DNA from: an uncultured Eubacteriales bacterium
GTDB lineage: Bacteria > Bacillota > Clostridia > Oscillospirales > Acutalibacteraceae
Assembly (NCBI GenBank): GCA_900317215.1
Contig: ONFW01000142.1
Coordinates: forward strand, 1 to 24,354
Direction of reading: 5' to 3'
Length of the DNA stretch: 24,354 bases
Part shown: positions 1-6,705 of the stretch, piece by piece
Layout: each line of letters starts with the position of its first letter
Numbering within the stretch: position 1 is the stretch's first letter
Translations under genes and position numbers: made by a program
The notes under the pieces: model-generated
What the model was told of the DNA's origin: nothing
Database searches by the model: none
Seen by the model: the letters and a program-made list of their open reading frames with translations, nothing else

Positions 1-68
1 AGGTCAAGGCAAAGGACAGCAGCGGAAAGGTAGTAAGCAAGGTGTTAAAACTCAAGGTAACAAAATAA
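1..68 (+). CDS. C-terminal end of an unknown protein (partial)
   Basis: The window opens inside a reading frame (first full codon at position 3) that ends at TAA 66-68. Only 21 residues are visible, beginning VKAKDSSGK and ending KLKVTK. The alternation of charged and hydrophobic residues resembles the last beta-strands of an Ig-like or triple-tyrosine (Y_Y_Y) repeat of the kind that ends many clostridial secreted proteins, but 21 residues cannot establish a family. Supporting context: a strong hairpin terminator begins 16 bases after the stop. The other two frames either stop early or run through that terminator. Confidence 0.5.
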   Translation, partial: VKAKDSSGKVVSKVLKLKVTK

Positions 69-83
69 TATTGATATCAGTAC

Positions 84-122
84 ACAGCCCGACAGTCTGA
101 AAAGATGATCGGGCTGTTTTGT
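84..122 (+). terminator. Rho-independent terminator of the upstream gene
   Basis: A perfect 9-bp inverted repeat (84-92 with 109-117, core CAGCCCGA/TCGGGCTG) encloses a 16-base loop and is followed by TTTGTTG. It ends the partial gene at 1-68. The -35 box of the next promoter begins in its tail. Confidence 0.85.
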
Positions 123-150
123 TGCAAGAAGCATATTAATGTAGTATAAT
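122..150 (+). promoter_or_regulatory. Sigma-A-type promoter of rlmI
   Basis: TTGCAA at 122-127 and TATAAT at 145-150 are separated by exactly 17 bases. A start near 157 would give a leader of about 90 bases carrying two hairpins before the rlmI start codon. Confidence 0.75.
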
Positions 151-181
151 CTGTTAAAGACGATCATTTATTACGGCGGGT

Positions 182-229
182 GCAGGGAACTTGTTCCCTG
201 CCGAGGGGGTCAGGGGGCGAGAAGCCCCC
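182..229 (+). repeat. Pair of GC-rich hairpins in the rlmI leader
   Basis: Two perfect stem-loops stand side by side. The first is GCAGGGAA (182-189) pairing with TTCCCTGC (194-201) over a 4-base loop. The second is GGGGGC (213-218) pairing with GCCCCC (224-229) over a 5-base loop. They are much richer in GC than the surrounding AT-rich leader and are not followed by a T-run, so they do not look like a terminator. They could be a transcribed regulatory structure or a dispersed palindromic (REP/BIME-like) element. The sequence does not decide between these. Confidence 0.6.
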
Positions 230-249
230 ACGGGAAAGAGGTAGATAAC

Positions 250-1476
250 ATGGCATTTAAAAAAAGAGAGTATCCTGCGATAACTATAACAAAAAAGGCT
301 GAGACAAGTATTGCAGGCGGACATCCGTGGGTATATGACGGCGAGCTGACCGGCTTTGACGGCAGACCCGAAAACGGCGGGCTTGTCGATGTGCTGTCGT
401 CGAAGGGCAGATACCTCGGCACAGGCTTTTATAATGATAATTCCAAGATTAAGATAAGGCTCATCTCATCAAATGCAAACGATAAATTTGATGAGGCCTT
501 CTTTGAGAGGCGCATACGTTATGCGTGGGAATACCGAAAAACCGTGATGCGTGACGATATCGGTTCCTGCAGGGTCATTTTCGGAGAGGCGGATACCTTC
601 CCGGGGCTCACTGTTGATAAATTTGAGGATATCCTTGTCACCCAGACCCTCTCCCTCGGCATAGAGCAGAGAAAGGATATCATCTTTCCTCTGCTGTATA
701 AGGTGCTTTCTGAGGACGGACAAAAAATCAGAGGTGTTTTTGAGAGAAATGATGTCGCTATCCGTGAGCTTGAGGGTATGACACAGAATAAGGGCTTCTA
801 TCCTCTCGGCGGCGTGCCTGCGCCTGAAAGCACAAGCACTGTTATAACCGAGAACGGTATAAAATATAACGTGGATTTTGAGAACGGACAGAAAACAGGC
901 TTCTTCCTCGATCAGAAGTATAACCGACTTGCAGTGTCAAGGCTTGCAAAGGGGAAAAAGGTTCTCGACTGCTTCACGCATACAGGCTCCTTTGCCCTCA
1001 ATGCCGTAAAGGGCGGCGCAGCTCATGTCTGCGCGGTGGATATCTCTGAGGACGCTGTTGAAATGGCAAGGGCAAATGCTGCGCTCAACGGCTTTGAGGA
1101 CAGGATGAGCTTTCGTGCGGCAAATGTGTTCGATCTGCTGCCGGAGCTTTCCGAAAAGGACGGTTTCGATCTTATTATTCTCGACCCGCCTGCATTTACG
1201 AAATCGAGATCAACAGTAGACAGCGCCATGAGGGGCTATAAGGAGATTAATCTGAGGGCTATGAAGCTGCTGCCGAGGGGAGGCTATCTTGCCACCTGCT
1301 CATGCTCGCATTTCATGAAGGACGAGCTTTTCCGAACAATGCTCAGAAGCGCAGCCTTTGACGCTCACGTATCCCTGAGACAGATAGAAGCCCGTCAGCA
1401 GTCTCCCGACCACCCGATACTCTGGAACGTGCCGGAGACTGATTATCTCAAATTCTATATATTTCAGGTGGTCTGA
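250..1476 (+). CDS. rlmI: Class I rRNA methyltransferase, RlmI family (23S rRNA m5C)
   Basis: This 408-residue protein matches the RlmI/YccW family in length and layout. In that family the enzyme uses S-adenosylmethionine to make 5-methylcytosine at the position equivalent to C1962 of 23S rRNA. Residues 10-75 fit an N-terminal PUA RNA-binding domain (HPWVYDGEL). The Rossmann methyltransferase fold follows: KVLDCFTHTGSFAL (237-250) is the SAM-binding motif, AVDIS (262-266) its acidic second strand, LDPPAF (311-316) the motif IV loop, and TCSCSHFM (349-356) holds the likely catalytic cysteine (Cys352). AAAGAGGTAG lies 6 bases before the ATG. The gene has its own promoter and hairpin leader and appears monocistronic. 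Family membership is clear; the exact target base is inferred from E. coli RlmI. Confidence 0.9.
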   Translation: MAFKKREYPAITITKKAETSIAGGHPWVYDGELTGFDGRPENGGLVDVLSSKGRYLGTGFYNDNSKIKIRLISSNANDKFDEAFFERRIRYAWEYRKTVMRDDIGSCRVIFGEADTFPGLTVDKFEDILVTQTLSLGIEQRKDIIFPLLYKVLSEDGQKIRGVFERNDVAIRELEGMTQNKGFYPLGGVPAPESTSTVITENGIKYNVDFENGQKTGFFLDQKYNRLAVSRLAKGKKVLDCFTHTGSFALNAVKGGAAHVCAVDISEDAVEMARANAALNGFEDRMSFRAANVFDLLPELSEKDGFDLIILDPPAFTKSRSTVDSAMRGYKEINLRAMKLLPRGGYLATCSCSHFMKDELFRTMLRSAAFDAHVSLRQIEARQQSPDHPILWNVPETDYLKFYIFQVV

Positions 1477-1510
1477 GTTGATTATTATACAAAAAAGTGA
1501 GCTGATCGCC

Positions 1511-1539
1511 TTTACTTTTTGTCGGTATTATGGTATAAT
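1511..1539 (+). promoter_or_regulatory. Extended -10 promoter of the three-gene unknown cluster
   Basis: TTTACT (1511-1516), a 17-base spacer and TATAAT (1534-1539) with an upstream TGG form an extended -10 sigma-A promoter. It lies in the 110-base gap after rlmI and points into the gene at 1587. A weak A/T stem (AAAAAGT with ACTTTTT) overlaps its -35 region. Confidence 0.75.
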
Positions 1540-1586
1540 GGCTATGTCTAAAGAGAAACAAACTGTTTAACGGAGGTGTCAGGGAT

Positions 1587-2093
1587 ATGCCGATATTCGC
1601 TTTTATCTTGTTGGGAATAATGCTTTTTGCTTTTGCCGCAATAGCGTTTTTCTTCTTTATCTTCGACCACCGTGACAGGCTCTATACATATGATGACGAC
1701 CCCCTGATGAACAGCAGCGATTTTGAGTGCGAGTTTTCCCGCATAGGCGGCTCTGAAAACGAGCATACAACAATAAGGATCGCTGTAAAGGACGGCACAG
1801 CGAGGATATATTACAGCCACAGACAGACTAACGGGGCGGCTCTTGAGAAGCTTGAGCATGATATCCCCTCTGAGGCGGCGGAAAAATTGAAAGCCCTCTA
1901 CAAGGAGCACTGTGTGCCTGTCCTCGTGGATTGCGAGAATAAGGACGAGGTTGCCCTTGATGCTCCCTCGGAGCTTATAACCTATACCGCAGGAGAAATA
2001 TCATATATGATAAGCAGCGATCAGAGCTTTCCCGAAAAAAGCAGGGGGATATTTGACGAGGCGGAGGCGCTGATGAGGTCTTATCTTAAATAA
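1587..2093 (+). CDS. Unknown membrane-anchored protein, 168 residues
   Basis: I do not recognise a family. Residues 4-26 form one strongly hydrophobic helix (FAFILLGIMLFAFAAIAFFF) at the extreme N-terminus, followed by DHRDR and a soluble region of about 140 residues rich in acidic residues. This suggests a bitopic protein with a short N-terminal anchor. It is not a typical cleaved signal peptide because no positive charges precede the helix and no cleavage box is obvious. GGAGGTG precedes the ATG, and an extended -10 promoter lies upstream. A small hairpin (GGCAG 2103-2107 with CTGCC 2113-2117) sits between it and the next gene. It is probably cotranscribed with the two genes downstream. Confidence 0.8.
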   Translation: MPIFAFILLGIMLFAFAAIAFFFFIFDHRDRLYTYDDDPLMNSSDFECEFSRIGGSENEHTTIRIAVKDGTARIYYSHRQTNGAALEKLEHDIPSEAAEKLKALYKEHCVPVLVDCENKDEVALDAPSELITYTAGEISYMISSDQSFPEKSRGIFDEAEALMRSYLK

Positions 2094-2144
2094 CATAATA
2101 ACGGCAGCTCTGCTGCCTGACAAAACAATAAAGGAGATGTAAAA

Positions 2145-2705
2145 ATGGGTCTTTTCGACAATCTGAAAAATCCCTTCAATCAGGGTACGCAGCAACCGTC
2201 TCAGGGCGGAAACAGGAGTGTAGACGTGGTATTTCAGAGCCTGCCCGAGAATCTGGAGCAGTTCAAGGCGCTCCCTCAGGCGGCAATGTCCACGCCGTTC
2301 GATACGGCAGCGCTGACGGTGCTTGCATTCTGCTTCTATCCGCAGAACAAGGACACCTCACTTGCTATGGTGGACTTCCTCAAGGGGCCGAAGCCGCTTA
2401 CTCCTTATGAGAAATCCTTCATACAGGATCGCTTCAGAGGAGTTGACTATATCCCGAGGTCGTATTTCAAGGGGGCTTCCCCACAGAACGACTATATGCC
2501 TTCACAGCCATATACCGTGACTGTTTCGGAGAATCCTTATTCATATCAGAATGAGAACTATGCAAAGCTGTTTATCCGTTCGGGCGGAGCCGACAGTCCC
2601 CGTGAGGTACTGATGAGAAAGGCTAAGGACGGAAAATGGTATCTCTGGGAGCAGTTTATTCTTGTAGGTATCCGTGAGCCGGAAAGCTCAAATCCGTGGG
2701 CTTGA
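2145..2705 (+). CDS. DUF6935-family protein of unknown function
   Basis: The 186-residue protein opens MGLFDNLKNPFNQG, a glycine/glutamine-rich head of about 25 residues. It continues with a conserved-looking block: LPENLEQFKALP, TPFDTAALTVLAFCFYP, MVDFLKGPKPLTPYEKSF, DRFRGVDYIPRSYF and YAKLFIRSGGADSPR, and it ends WEQFILVGIREP with a terminal NPWA. This pattern matches my memory of DUF6935, a family common in clostridia and without an assigned function; a profile search would settle it. No signal peptide or membrane segment is visible, so it is probably cytoplasmic. GGAGATG precedes the ATG. It is the middle gene of a three-gene cluster. Confidence 0.85.
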   Translation: MGLFDNLKNPFNQGTQQPSQGGNRSVDVVFQSLPENLEQFKALPQAAMSTPFDTAALTVLAFCFYPQNKDTSLAMVDFLKGPKPLTPYEKSFIQDRFRGVDYIPRSYFKGASPQNDYMPSQPYTVTVSENPYSYQNENYAKLFIRSGGADSPREVLMRKAKDGKWYLWEQFILVGIREPESSNPWA

Positions 2706-2730
2706 AGATAAAACAGAATGAGGTGTTATT

Positions 2731-3150
2731 ATGGAGCTTTCAGGAAAGTGGATAATAAAAGAGGTGCTGAAATTCAACGATAATTACGAGCGTGAATGGG
2801 TGAGTGCCGAAGCTATGCTTGCTGACGAGGAGGTTGATCCTTCGGATAAGAAGCTTCTCAGTTCATCGGCGGTCTTTGATGATGACGGCTTTATCAAGCT
2901 GATGATGCCTTTGCCCGAGGAGATTCCTCAGGAGGAGCTGAAGGAACTGCTGGATTCGGGTGAGATAGAGATGTATGGCGATGATATGATCGTGTATGAG
3001 AAGCACCCGTATAAGCTCGTTGACGGCAAATTAATGTTCGACACAGGAACAAAGGGCGAGGTGCTCGGAGAAGCTATAGATCCGTGGGCTCAGATAAAGG
3101 AAGCTGACGGAATGTTGGAGTTCATGAGCTATCATCTTGCAAAAGCATAA
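2731..3150 (+). CDS. Unknown small acidic protein, lipocalin-like start
   Basis: The 139-residue protein starts MELSGKWIIKEVLKFNDNYE. A GKW near the N-terminus followed by alternating strands (VYEKHPYKLVDGKLMFDTG) recalls lipocalin-like small beta-barrels, but this is resemblance only. The middle (residues 24-45 and 62-80) is strongly acidic. There is no signal peptide or membrane helix. GAGGTG precedes the ATG, and the gene follows the DUF6935 gene after 25 bases, so cotranslation or at least cotranscription is likely. A bidirectional terminator 22 bases after the stop ends the cluster. No function can be assigned. Confidence 0.8.
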   Translation: MELSGKWIIKEVLKFNDNYEREWVSAEAMLADEEVDPSDKKLLSSSAVFDDDGFIKLMMPLPEEIPQEELKELLDSGEIEMYGDDMIVYEKHPYKLVDGKLMFDTGTKGEVLGEAIDPWAQIKEADGMLEFMSYHLAKA

Positions 3151-3172
3151 AAAGAGATTTTCTAATATACAA

Positions 3173-3214
3173 AAAACAGGGCTGCCGCACTAAGTAGTGT
3201 GACAGCCCTGTTTT
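3173..3214. terminator. Bidirectional terminator between converging units
   Basis: A 12-bp perfect stem (AAAACAGGGCTG 3173-3184 with CAGCCCTGTTTT 3203-3214) is extended inward by CGCACTA/TAGTGTG pairing. On the plus strand the stem ends in TTTT. On the minus strand it is followed by TTTTTTG. It serves the unknown cluster (plus) and spo0A (minus), whose stop lies 115 bases away. Confidence 0.9.
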
Positions 3215-3328
3215 CAGGGGATCAAGATAAGGCGTTGCAGGGCATTGTCTGCGCCGCATTGCCTTATGGATCGGAATAAGCTTTTTCAAACAGCCTTGCA
3301 TTATCGCAGAGCAGCGACAAAGGCAGAG

Positions 3329-4108
3329 CTATGCCGACAGCCTGTTTTTGAGCCTCAGCTTGTCGGAGATCATGGCGATAAATTCGCTGTTGGTCGGCTT
3401 GCCTCGACTGTTGTGGATCGTGTAGCCGAAATATGAATTCAGAACATCTACGTCGCCTCTGTCCCATGCTACCTCGATAGCGTGTCTGATAGCTCTTTCA
3501 ACTCTTGACGGGGTAGTGCTGTATTTTGCCGCAACGGACGGATACAGCTCCTTTGTAACGGCGTTGATGATATCGGGTCTCTTGACTGACATGATTATTG
3601 AGCTTCTGAGATAATGATAACCCTTGATATGAGCAGGCACGCCTATCTGATGAAGTATACCCGTTACTGTCAGTTCAAGGTCGCTGTCAATGGTGTAGAC
3701 CCTGCTTTTTCCGACACCGGTGTCGTCAAGACAGCAGTTCATAAGCTCCGAGATCCTCTCAAGAAGGTCTGATAACCTGTAGGGCTTGATAACATAATAG
3801 GCTGCGCCTGCACTAAGAGCCTCTTTTTCAAGAATGGGGCTATCGAAGCCTGAGGTCATTACAAATACCGGACATTTTATATTTTTATTATTCTTGATGC
3901 TGCGGATCACACCGACTCCGTCAATGCTGCTCATGAACATATCCATGAGAACAACATCCGGAGAAAAAGAACGTATTTTGTCGATAACGACACTTCCGTT
4001 TTTTTCGCAGAACTGTGCTTCAAATCCCTTTTCGCTGAAGATTTCTGTTGTGTCCTGCGCAAAAGCGCCGGCTTCTTCTGCGATAAGTACCTTAAACCTG
4101 GTTTTCAT
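3329..4108 (-). CDS. spo0A: Spo0A, sporulation master response regulator
   Basis: Spo0A is the phosphorelay-activated transcription factor that commits cells to sporulation. The 259-residue length fits the family (B. subtilis 267). Residues 5-120 are a receiver domain: phosphoacceptor Asp56 in DVVLMDMFM, Thr85 in VMTSG, Lys108 in VIKPY. Residues 140-255 are the Spo0A DNA-binding domain, including the hallmark TTPSRVERAIRHAIEVAW. One oddity: the acidic metal-binding pair, DD in B. subtilis, is Glu11-Glu12 here (VLIAEEAG). GGGGGA precedes the ATG. The gene lies downstream of spoIVB in the same direction, as in most spore formers, but has its own promoter, and a terminator separates the two genes. 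Confidence 0.97.
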   Translation of the reverse strand: MKTRFKVLIAEEAGAFAQDTTEIFSEKGFEAQFCEKNGSVVIDKIRSFSPDVVLMDMFMSSIDGVGVIRSIKNNKNIKCPVFVMTSGFDSPILEKEALSAGAAYYVIKPYRLSDLLERISELMNCCLDDTGVGKSRVYTIDSDLELTVTGILHQIGVPAHIKGYHYLRSSIIMSVKRPDIINAVTKELYPSVAAKYSTTPSRVERAIRHAIEVAWDRGDVDVLNSYFGYTIHNSRGKPTNSEFIAMISDKLRLKNRLSA

Positions 4109-4144
4109 GTTTTATTCCCCCATAAGATGTTTTGTGGTGTTTTG

Positions 4145-4173
4145 ATATTACCATATATTACCAATTTTAGCAA
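4145..4173 (-). promoter_or_regulatory. Sigma-A-type promoter of spo0A
   Basis: On the minus strand TTGCTA (4173-4168), a 17-base spacer and TAATAT (4150-4145) with an upstream TGG form an extended -10 promoter. It is about 37 bases from the spo0A start codon and would give vegetative expression. A sporulation-specific second promoter could not be identified. Confidence 0.65.
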
Positions 4174-4202
4174 TACCCCTTTTAATAAAAAGATCAAATA
4201 CG

Positions 4203-4220
4203 GATATTTGACCAAATATC
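4203..4220. promoter_or_regulatory. Perfect palindrome upstream of the spo0A promoter
   Basis: GATATTTG (4203-4210) and CAAATATC (4213-4220) form a perfect 8-bp inverted repeat around a 2-base centre. A further TCAAATA (4194-4200) sits in inverted orientation next to it. The site lies about 30 bases upstream of the -35 box of spo0A, where activators or repressors often bind. Its centre (TTTGGTCAAA on the minus strand) is loosely similar to a 0A box (TGTCGAA) but does not match it exactly. The regulator is unknown. Confidence 0.5.
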
Positions 4221-4310
4221 ACAACTAAAAGAGGATACAGATTGTTGTATATTTTATGGATAATTATTCATAAAAAACAAATCCACCTCATAGCAGTGTG
4301 CAAAAAATGC

Positions 4311-4350
4311 TGCAGCGGCGCTTGTTTTGTAAAAAAACAGTACCGCTGCA
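4311..4350 (-). terminator. Terminator of spoIVB
   Basis: On the minus strand an 8-bp stem TGCAGCGG/CCGCTGCA begins three bases after the spoIVB stop, contains a nested TGTTTT/AAAACA pairing, and is followed by GCATTTTTTG. It makes spoIVB and spo0A separate transcription units, although read-through cannot be excluded. Confidence 0.75.
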
Positions 4351-4353
4351 TAT

Positions 4354-5541
4354 TTACTGTAAAAAGACCGCATAGCCCCTTGAGGGGTCGTTTACAAGAA
4401 CATGAGTGAGAGCTGCGCAGAGTCTGCCGTTCTGAATGACAGGGCTTCCGCTCATTCCCTGAACGATGCCGCCGGTTTTATCGAGCAGGCGCTTATCCGT
4501 TATCCTTACGATCATGTTTTTGCAGGAGGAATTGTCATTGTAGCTTATATCCTCGATCTCAATGCTGTATTCCTCAGGCTCACTGCCTTCAATAGTGGTA
4601 AGGAGGGTCGCAGGTCCTCTCACGATCTCCTGCTTGAAGGCGAGGGGCATCATTCTGGTGTTTCGGGGAGCGTTTTTCATTCTGCCCTTGACGCCCCTTT
4701 CGGTGTTTTCGGTCAGACTTCCGAGAGGCTCGCCGCTTGAAAATTCGCCGGTAAGTGTTCCGGGAGCTCCGCAGGTGCTCCGAGTGACGGAGCTTATCTC
4801 AACGGAGGTGATCTCTCCTCTGAGCAGGGGCATAAGGCAGCCGCTTGTGCTGTCACAGATGCCGTGACCAAGCCCGGAGAAGCTATTGTCAGCAGGATCG
4901 GTGTAGGTCATAGTACCTATGCCTGCAATGCTGTCACGTACATTGATCCCGAGACGGTATTTTCCCGTAACGCTGTCTCTCAGCGGCGCCGGCGTGCAGG
5001 TGAAGACCTTTCCGTCACGCCTGACCTCAATGCTCAGAGGTTTTCCTCCGCTTTTTTCTGCAGCGGCGCTGAGCTGTTCGTTTGTGCGGAGAGGAACTCC
5101 GTCAACCGAGAGCAGTACATCGCCTCCTCTTATTCCTGCCTCTTCCGAGGGCGAGAAGCTGCCCTCGTCGGTACAGACCTGTGCAGTAGATGCGGCTACA
5201 AGCCCGTCAGTGTACAGCCTTATCCCGAAGGGCTGTCCTCCGACTGCAACGATCTTTCTGTCGGTCAGCTCAATGCTAACCTCCTTAACAGGAAAGAAGC
5301 CGAGCATCATCAGTCTTGCGTCAAGATATCTTGCCTGCTCTGAGGTATCGGAGGAGGCAGGCATTGCTCTGTCCTCCGTATAGCTCAGCGACAAGGGCAG
5401 GGGACTTGGCGTTATCTCGTCATTTGGCGAAACGAGCATAAGTCTGTCCGGAGTGAGCAGATCTGCGGCTCCTGCGCAGACGAAGAGAGCGCACAGCAGA
5501 GGAGAAAGAAGGAATACCAGCCGGTGTATGCTTTTTTTCAT
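4354..5541 (-). CDS. spoIVB: SpoIVB, sporulation signalling serine protease (S55)
   Basis: SpoIVB is made in the forespore, secreted into the intermembrane space, and triggers pro-sigma-K processing through SpoIVFA. The 395-residue protein has an N-terminal membrane/signal segment (residues 8-26), a PDZ domain around 95-185 (SPSEEAGIRGGDVLLSVDG) and a C-terminal SpoIVB/S55 peptidase domain. The catalytic triad is visible: His226 in GLGHGI, Asp349 in RITDK and Ser364 in GIVQGMSGSP. The Asp-Ser spacing of 15 equals that of B. subtilis (D363/S378). The C-terminus stops at GYAVFLQ, shorter than in Bacillus. I chose ATG 5541 because AAAGGCGG precedes it at good distance; an in-frame ATG at 5580 has no convincing ribosome site. 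No clear sigma-F or sigma-G promoter was found upstream. Confidence 0.95.
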   Translation of the reverse strand: MKKSIHRLVFLLSPLLCALFVCAGAADLLTPDRLMLVSPNDEITPSPLPLSLSYTEDRAMPASSDTSEQARYLDARLMMLGFFPVKEVSIELTDRKIVAVGGQPFGIRLYTDGLVAASTAQVCTDEGSFSPSEEAGIRGGDVLLSVDGVPLRTNEQLSAAAEKSGGKPLSIEVRRDGKVFTCTPAPLRDSVTGKYRLGINVRDSIAGIGTMTYTDPADNSFSGLGHGICDSTSGCLMPLLRGEITSVEISSVTRSTCGAPGTLTGEFSSGEPLGSLTENTERGVKGRMKNAPRNTRMMPLAFKQEIVRGPATLLTTIEGSEPEEYSIEIEDISYNDNSSCKNMIVRITDKRLLDKTGGIVQGMSGSPVIQNGRLCAALTHVLVNDPSRGYAVFLQ

Positions 5542-5701
5542 GATATCGCCGCCTTTGCTTGCGTTTTGATCAAAGAACATGCTGACCTGCGCACGATATT
5601 ATTATTTGCCGAAAATGAACAGATTAATCGGGAAAAAATTGACGAGATACGGAAAGCTCTTCGTTAGAATAACCAAAGTTGGGCTGATTTTTTTGTGAGT
5701 G

Positions 5702-5782
5702 TGTTGACAAGCACATTGAAAAACTGTTAAAATAAATTGTTAAAGAATGTATGCGCCCGATGAGGAAAATACATTGTCAACA
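5702..5782. promoter_or_regulatory. 9-bp inverted repeat flanking the yicC-operon promoter
   Basis: TGTTGACAA (5702-5710) and TTGTCAACA (5774-5782) are perfect inverted copies 63 bases apart. The left copy contains the -35 hexamer, and the right copy lies 27 bases before the yicC start. Because the left arm is upstream of the transcript, this cannot be an RNA hairpin of that mRNA. A pair of protein-binding sites is one reading; chance is another, since the left copy is constrained to contain TTGACA. Confidence 0.35.
5704..5733 (+). promoter_or_regulatory. Promoter of the yicC-to-thiN operon
   Basis: A consensus -35 TTGACA (5704-5709) and TAAAAT (5728-5733) are separated by 18 bases. The predicted start near 5740 leaves an AT-rich leader of about 70 bases. 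It is the only clear plus-strand promoter seen before the terminator after thiN, so it probably drives about 13 kb. Internal promoters were not searched exhaustively. Confidence 0.75.
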
Positions 5783-5808
5783 TAAAAAAATAAAAATGAA
5801 AAGATGTG

Positions 5809-6693
5809 ATGACTGTGATAAGAAGTATGACAGGCTACGGCAGGTTTGAAGGCGTTATCAGCGGCAGACAGACCGTTTTTGAGATCAAGGCGGTCAATCA
5901 CCGTTTCTTTGAGCTGCAATGCCGTCTGCCGAGAGGCTGCGGTTTCCTTGAGGAATCTATAAAGGAGCTTGTCTCGGGGTGTGTGTCGAGAGGTAAGATC
6001 GATGTCTACGTCTCAGTCGAGGCTGATGATAACCTTGAGGCGGACGTAAAGATAAACCGCTCCCTTGCTTCGGGATATCTCAAAGCCTTGAAGGAGCTGT
6101 GCAGCGAGTATGAGCTTAGAGACGATATCTCCGTTTCCCTGCTCTCGAGATACAGCGACATTTTCACGGTGACAAAGGCGCCTGAAAATGAGGAGGCACT
6201 GAGGGCTATTGTTATCGAGGCAGGAGAAAAGGCTCTGGCTGAGTTTATGTCCATGAGGGAGCGTGAGGGCGAAAGGCTTGCCGCTGATGTTCTTGAACAC
6301 GGAAGGACGATAATCTCTCTTGTTTCTGAGATAGAGGAGCGTTCCCCTGTGACTGTGGAGGAATACCGGAGCAAGCTTTATGACAGGCTCAGGGAGATAC
6401 TCACAGATACGAGCATAGATCCTCAGAGGATACTCACGGAAGCGGCTATCTTTGCTGATAAGACCGCAGTAAATGAGGAAACTGTCCGTTTGAGAAGCCA
6501 TTTCTCGCAGCTCGAGGAAATGCTCGGGAAAAGCGAGCCTGTAGGCAGAAAGCTGGACTTTATCGTTCAGGAGATGAACAGAGAGGCAAATACGACAGGC
6601 TCAAAGGTATGTGATGCGGAGCTTGCGCATAAGGTTGTGGAGATCAAGGCGGAAATAGAAAAGATAAGGGAACAGGTACAGAATATTGAATAA
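5809..6693 (+). CDS. yicC: YicC/YloC family endoribonuclease
   Basis: The 294-residue protein begins with the family signature IRSMTGYGRFEG and ends with a conserved block (REANTTGSKVCDAELAHKVVEIKAEIEKIREQVQNIE, split by helices), corresponding to the YicC N-terminal domain and the C-terminal DUF1732 domain. YicC proteins are reported to be endoribonucleases affecting small-RNA and mRNA turnover; that role is taken from the family. The start is uncertain: GTG 5806, ATG 5809 and GTG 5815 (MIRSMTGYG, the usual start) are all possible and none has a strong ribosome site. I give ATG 5809. First gene of the long operon, followed by remA and gmk as in B. subtilis. Confidence 0.92.
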   Translation: MTVIRSMTGYGRFEGVISGRQTVFEIKAVNHRFFELQCRLPRGCGFLEESIKELVSGCVSRGKIDVYVSVEADDNLEADVKINRSLASGYLKALKELCSEYELRDDISVSLLSRYSDIFTVTKAPENEEALRAIVIEAGEKALAEFMSMREREGERLAADVLEHGRTIISLVSEIEERSPVTVEEYRSKLYDRLREILTDTSIDPQRILTEAAIFADKTAVNEETVRLRSHFSQLEEMLGKSEPVGRKLDFIVQEMNREANTTGSKVCDAELAHKVVEIKAEIEKIREQVQNIE

Positions 6694-6705
6694 CGGGGCG
6701 GTAAT

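Noticed and set aside
3228..3267. A stem-loop (ATAAGGC with GCCTTAT) between spo0A and the bidirectional terminator.
   Set aside because: The stem has mismatches beyond seven pairs and no T-run follows on the minus strand; the perfect stem at 3173-3214 is the likely terminator.
4402..5383. Several open plus-strand frames of 100-160 codons opposite spoIVB.
   Set aside because: They overlap the clearly coding SpoIVB protease with an intact catalytic triad, have no ribosome sites and no recognisable domains.
5581..5663. A plus-strand frame in the spoIVB-yicC gap that reads like a real protein end (AENEQINREKIDEIRKALR then TAG).
   Set aside because: There is no start codon with a ribosome site, and the upstream part of the frame lies antisense to the spoIVB start. 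It is short enough to arise by chance; a fragment of a lost gene is possible but unsupported.
5560..5700. A sigma-F or sigma-G promoter for spoIVB on the minus strand.
   Set aside because: GGCAAATAATA resembles a sigma-F -10 region but lacks key bases and a matching -35; no site could be defended.
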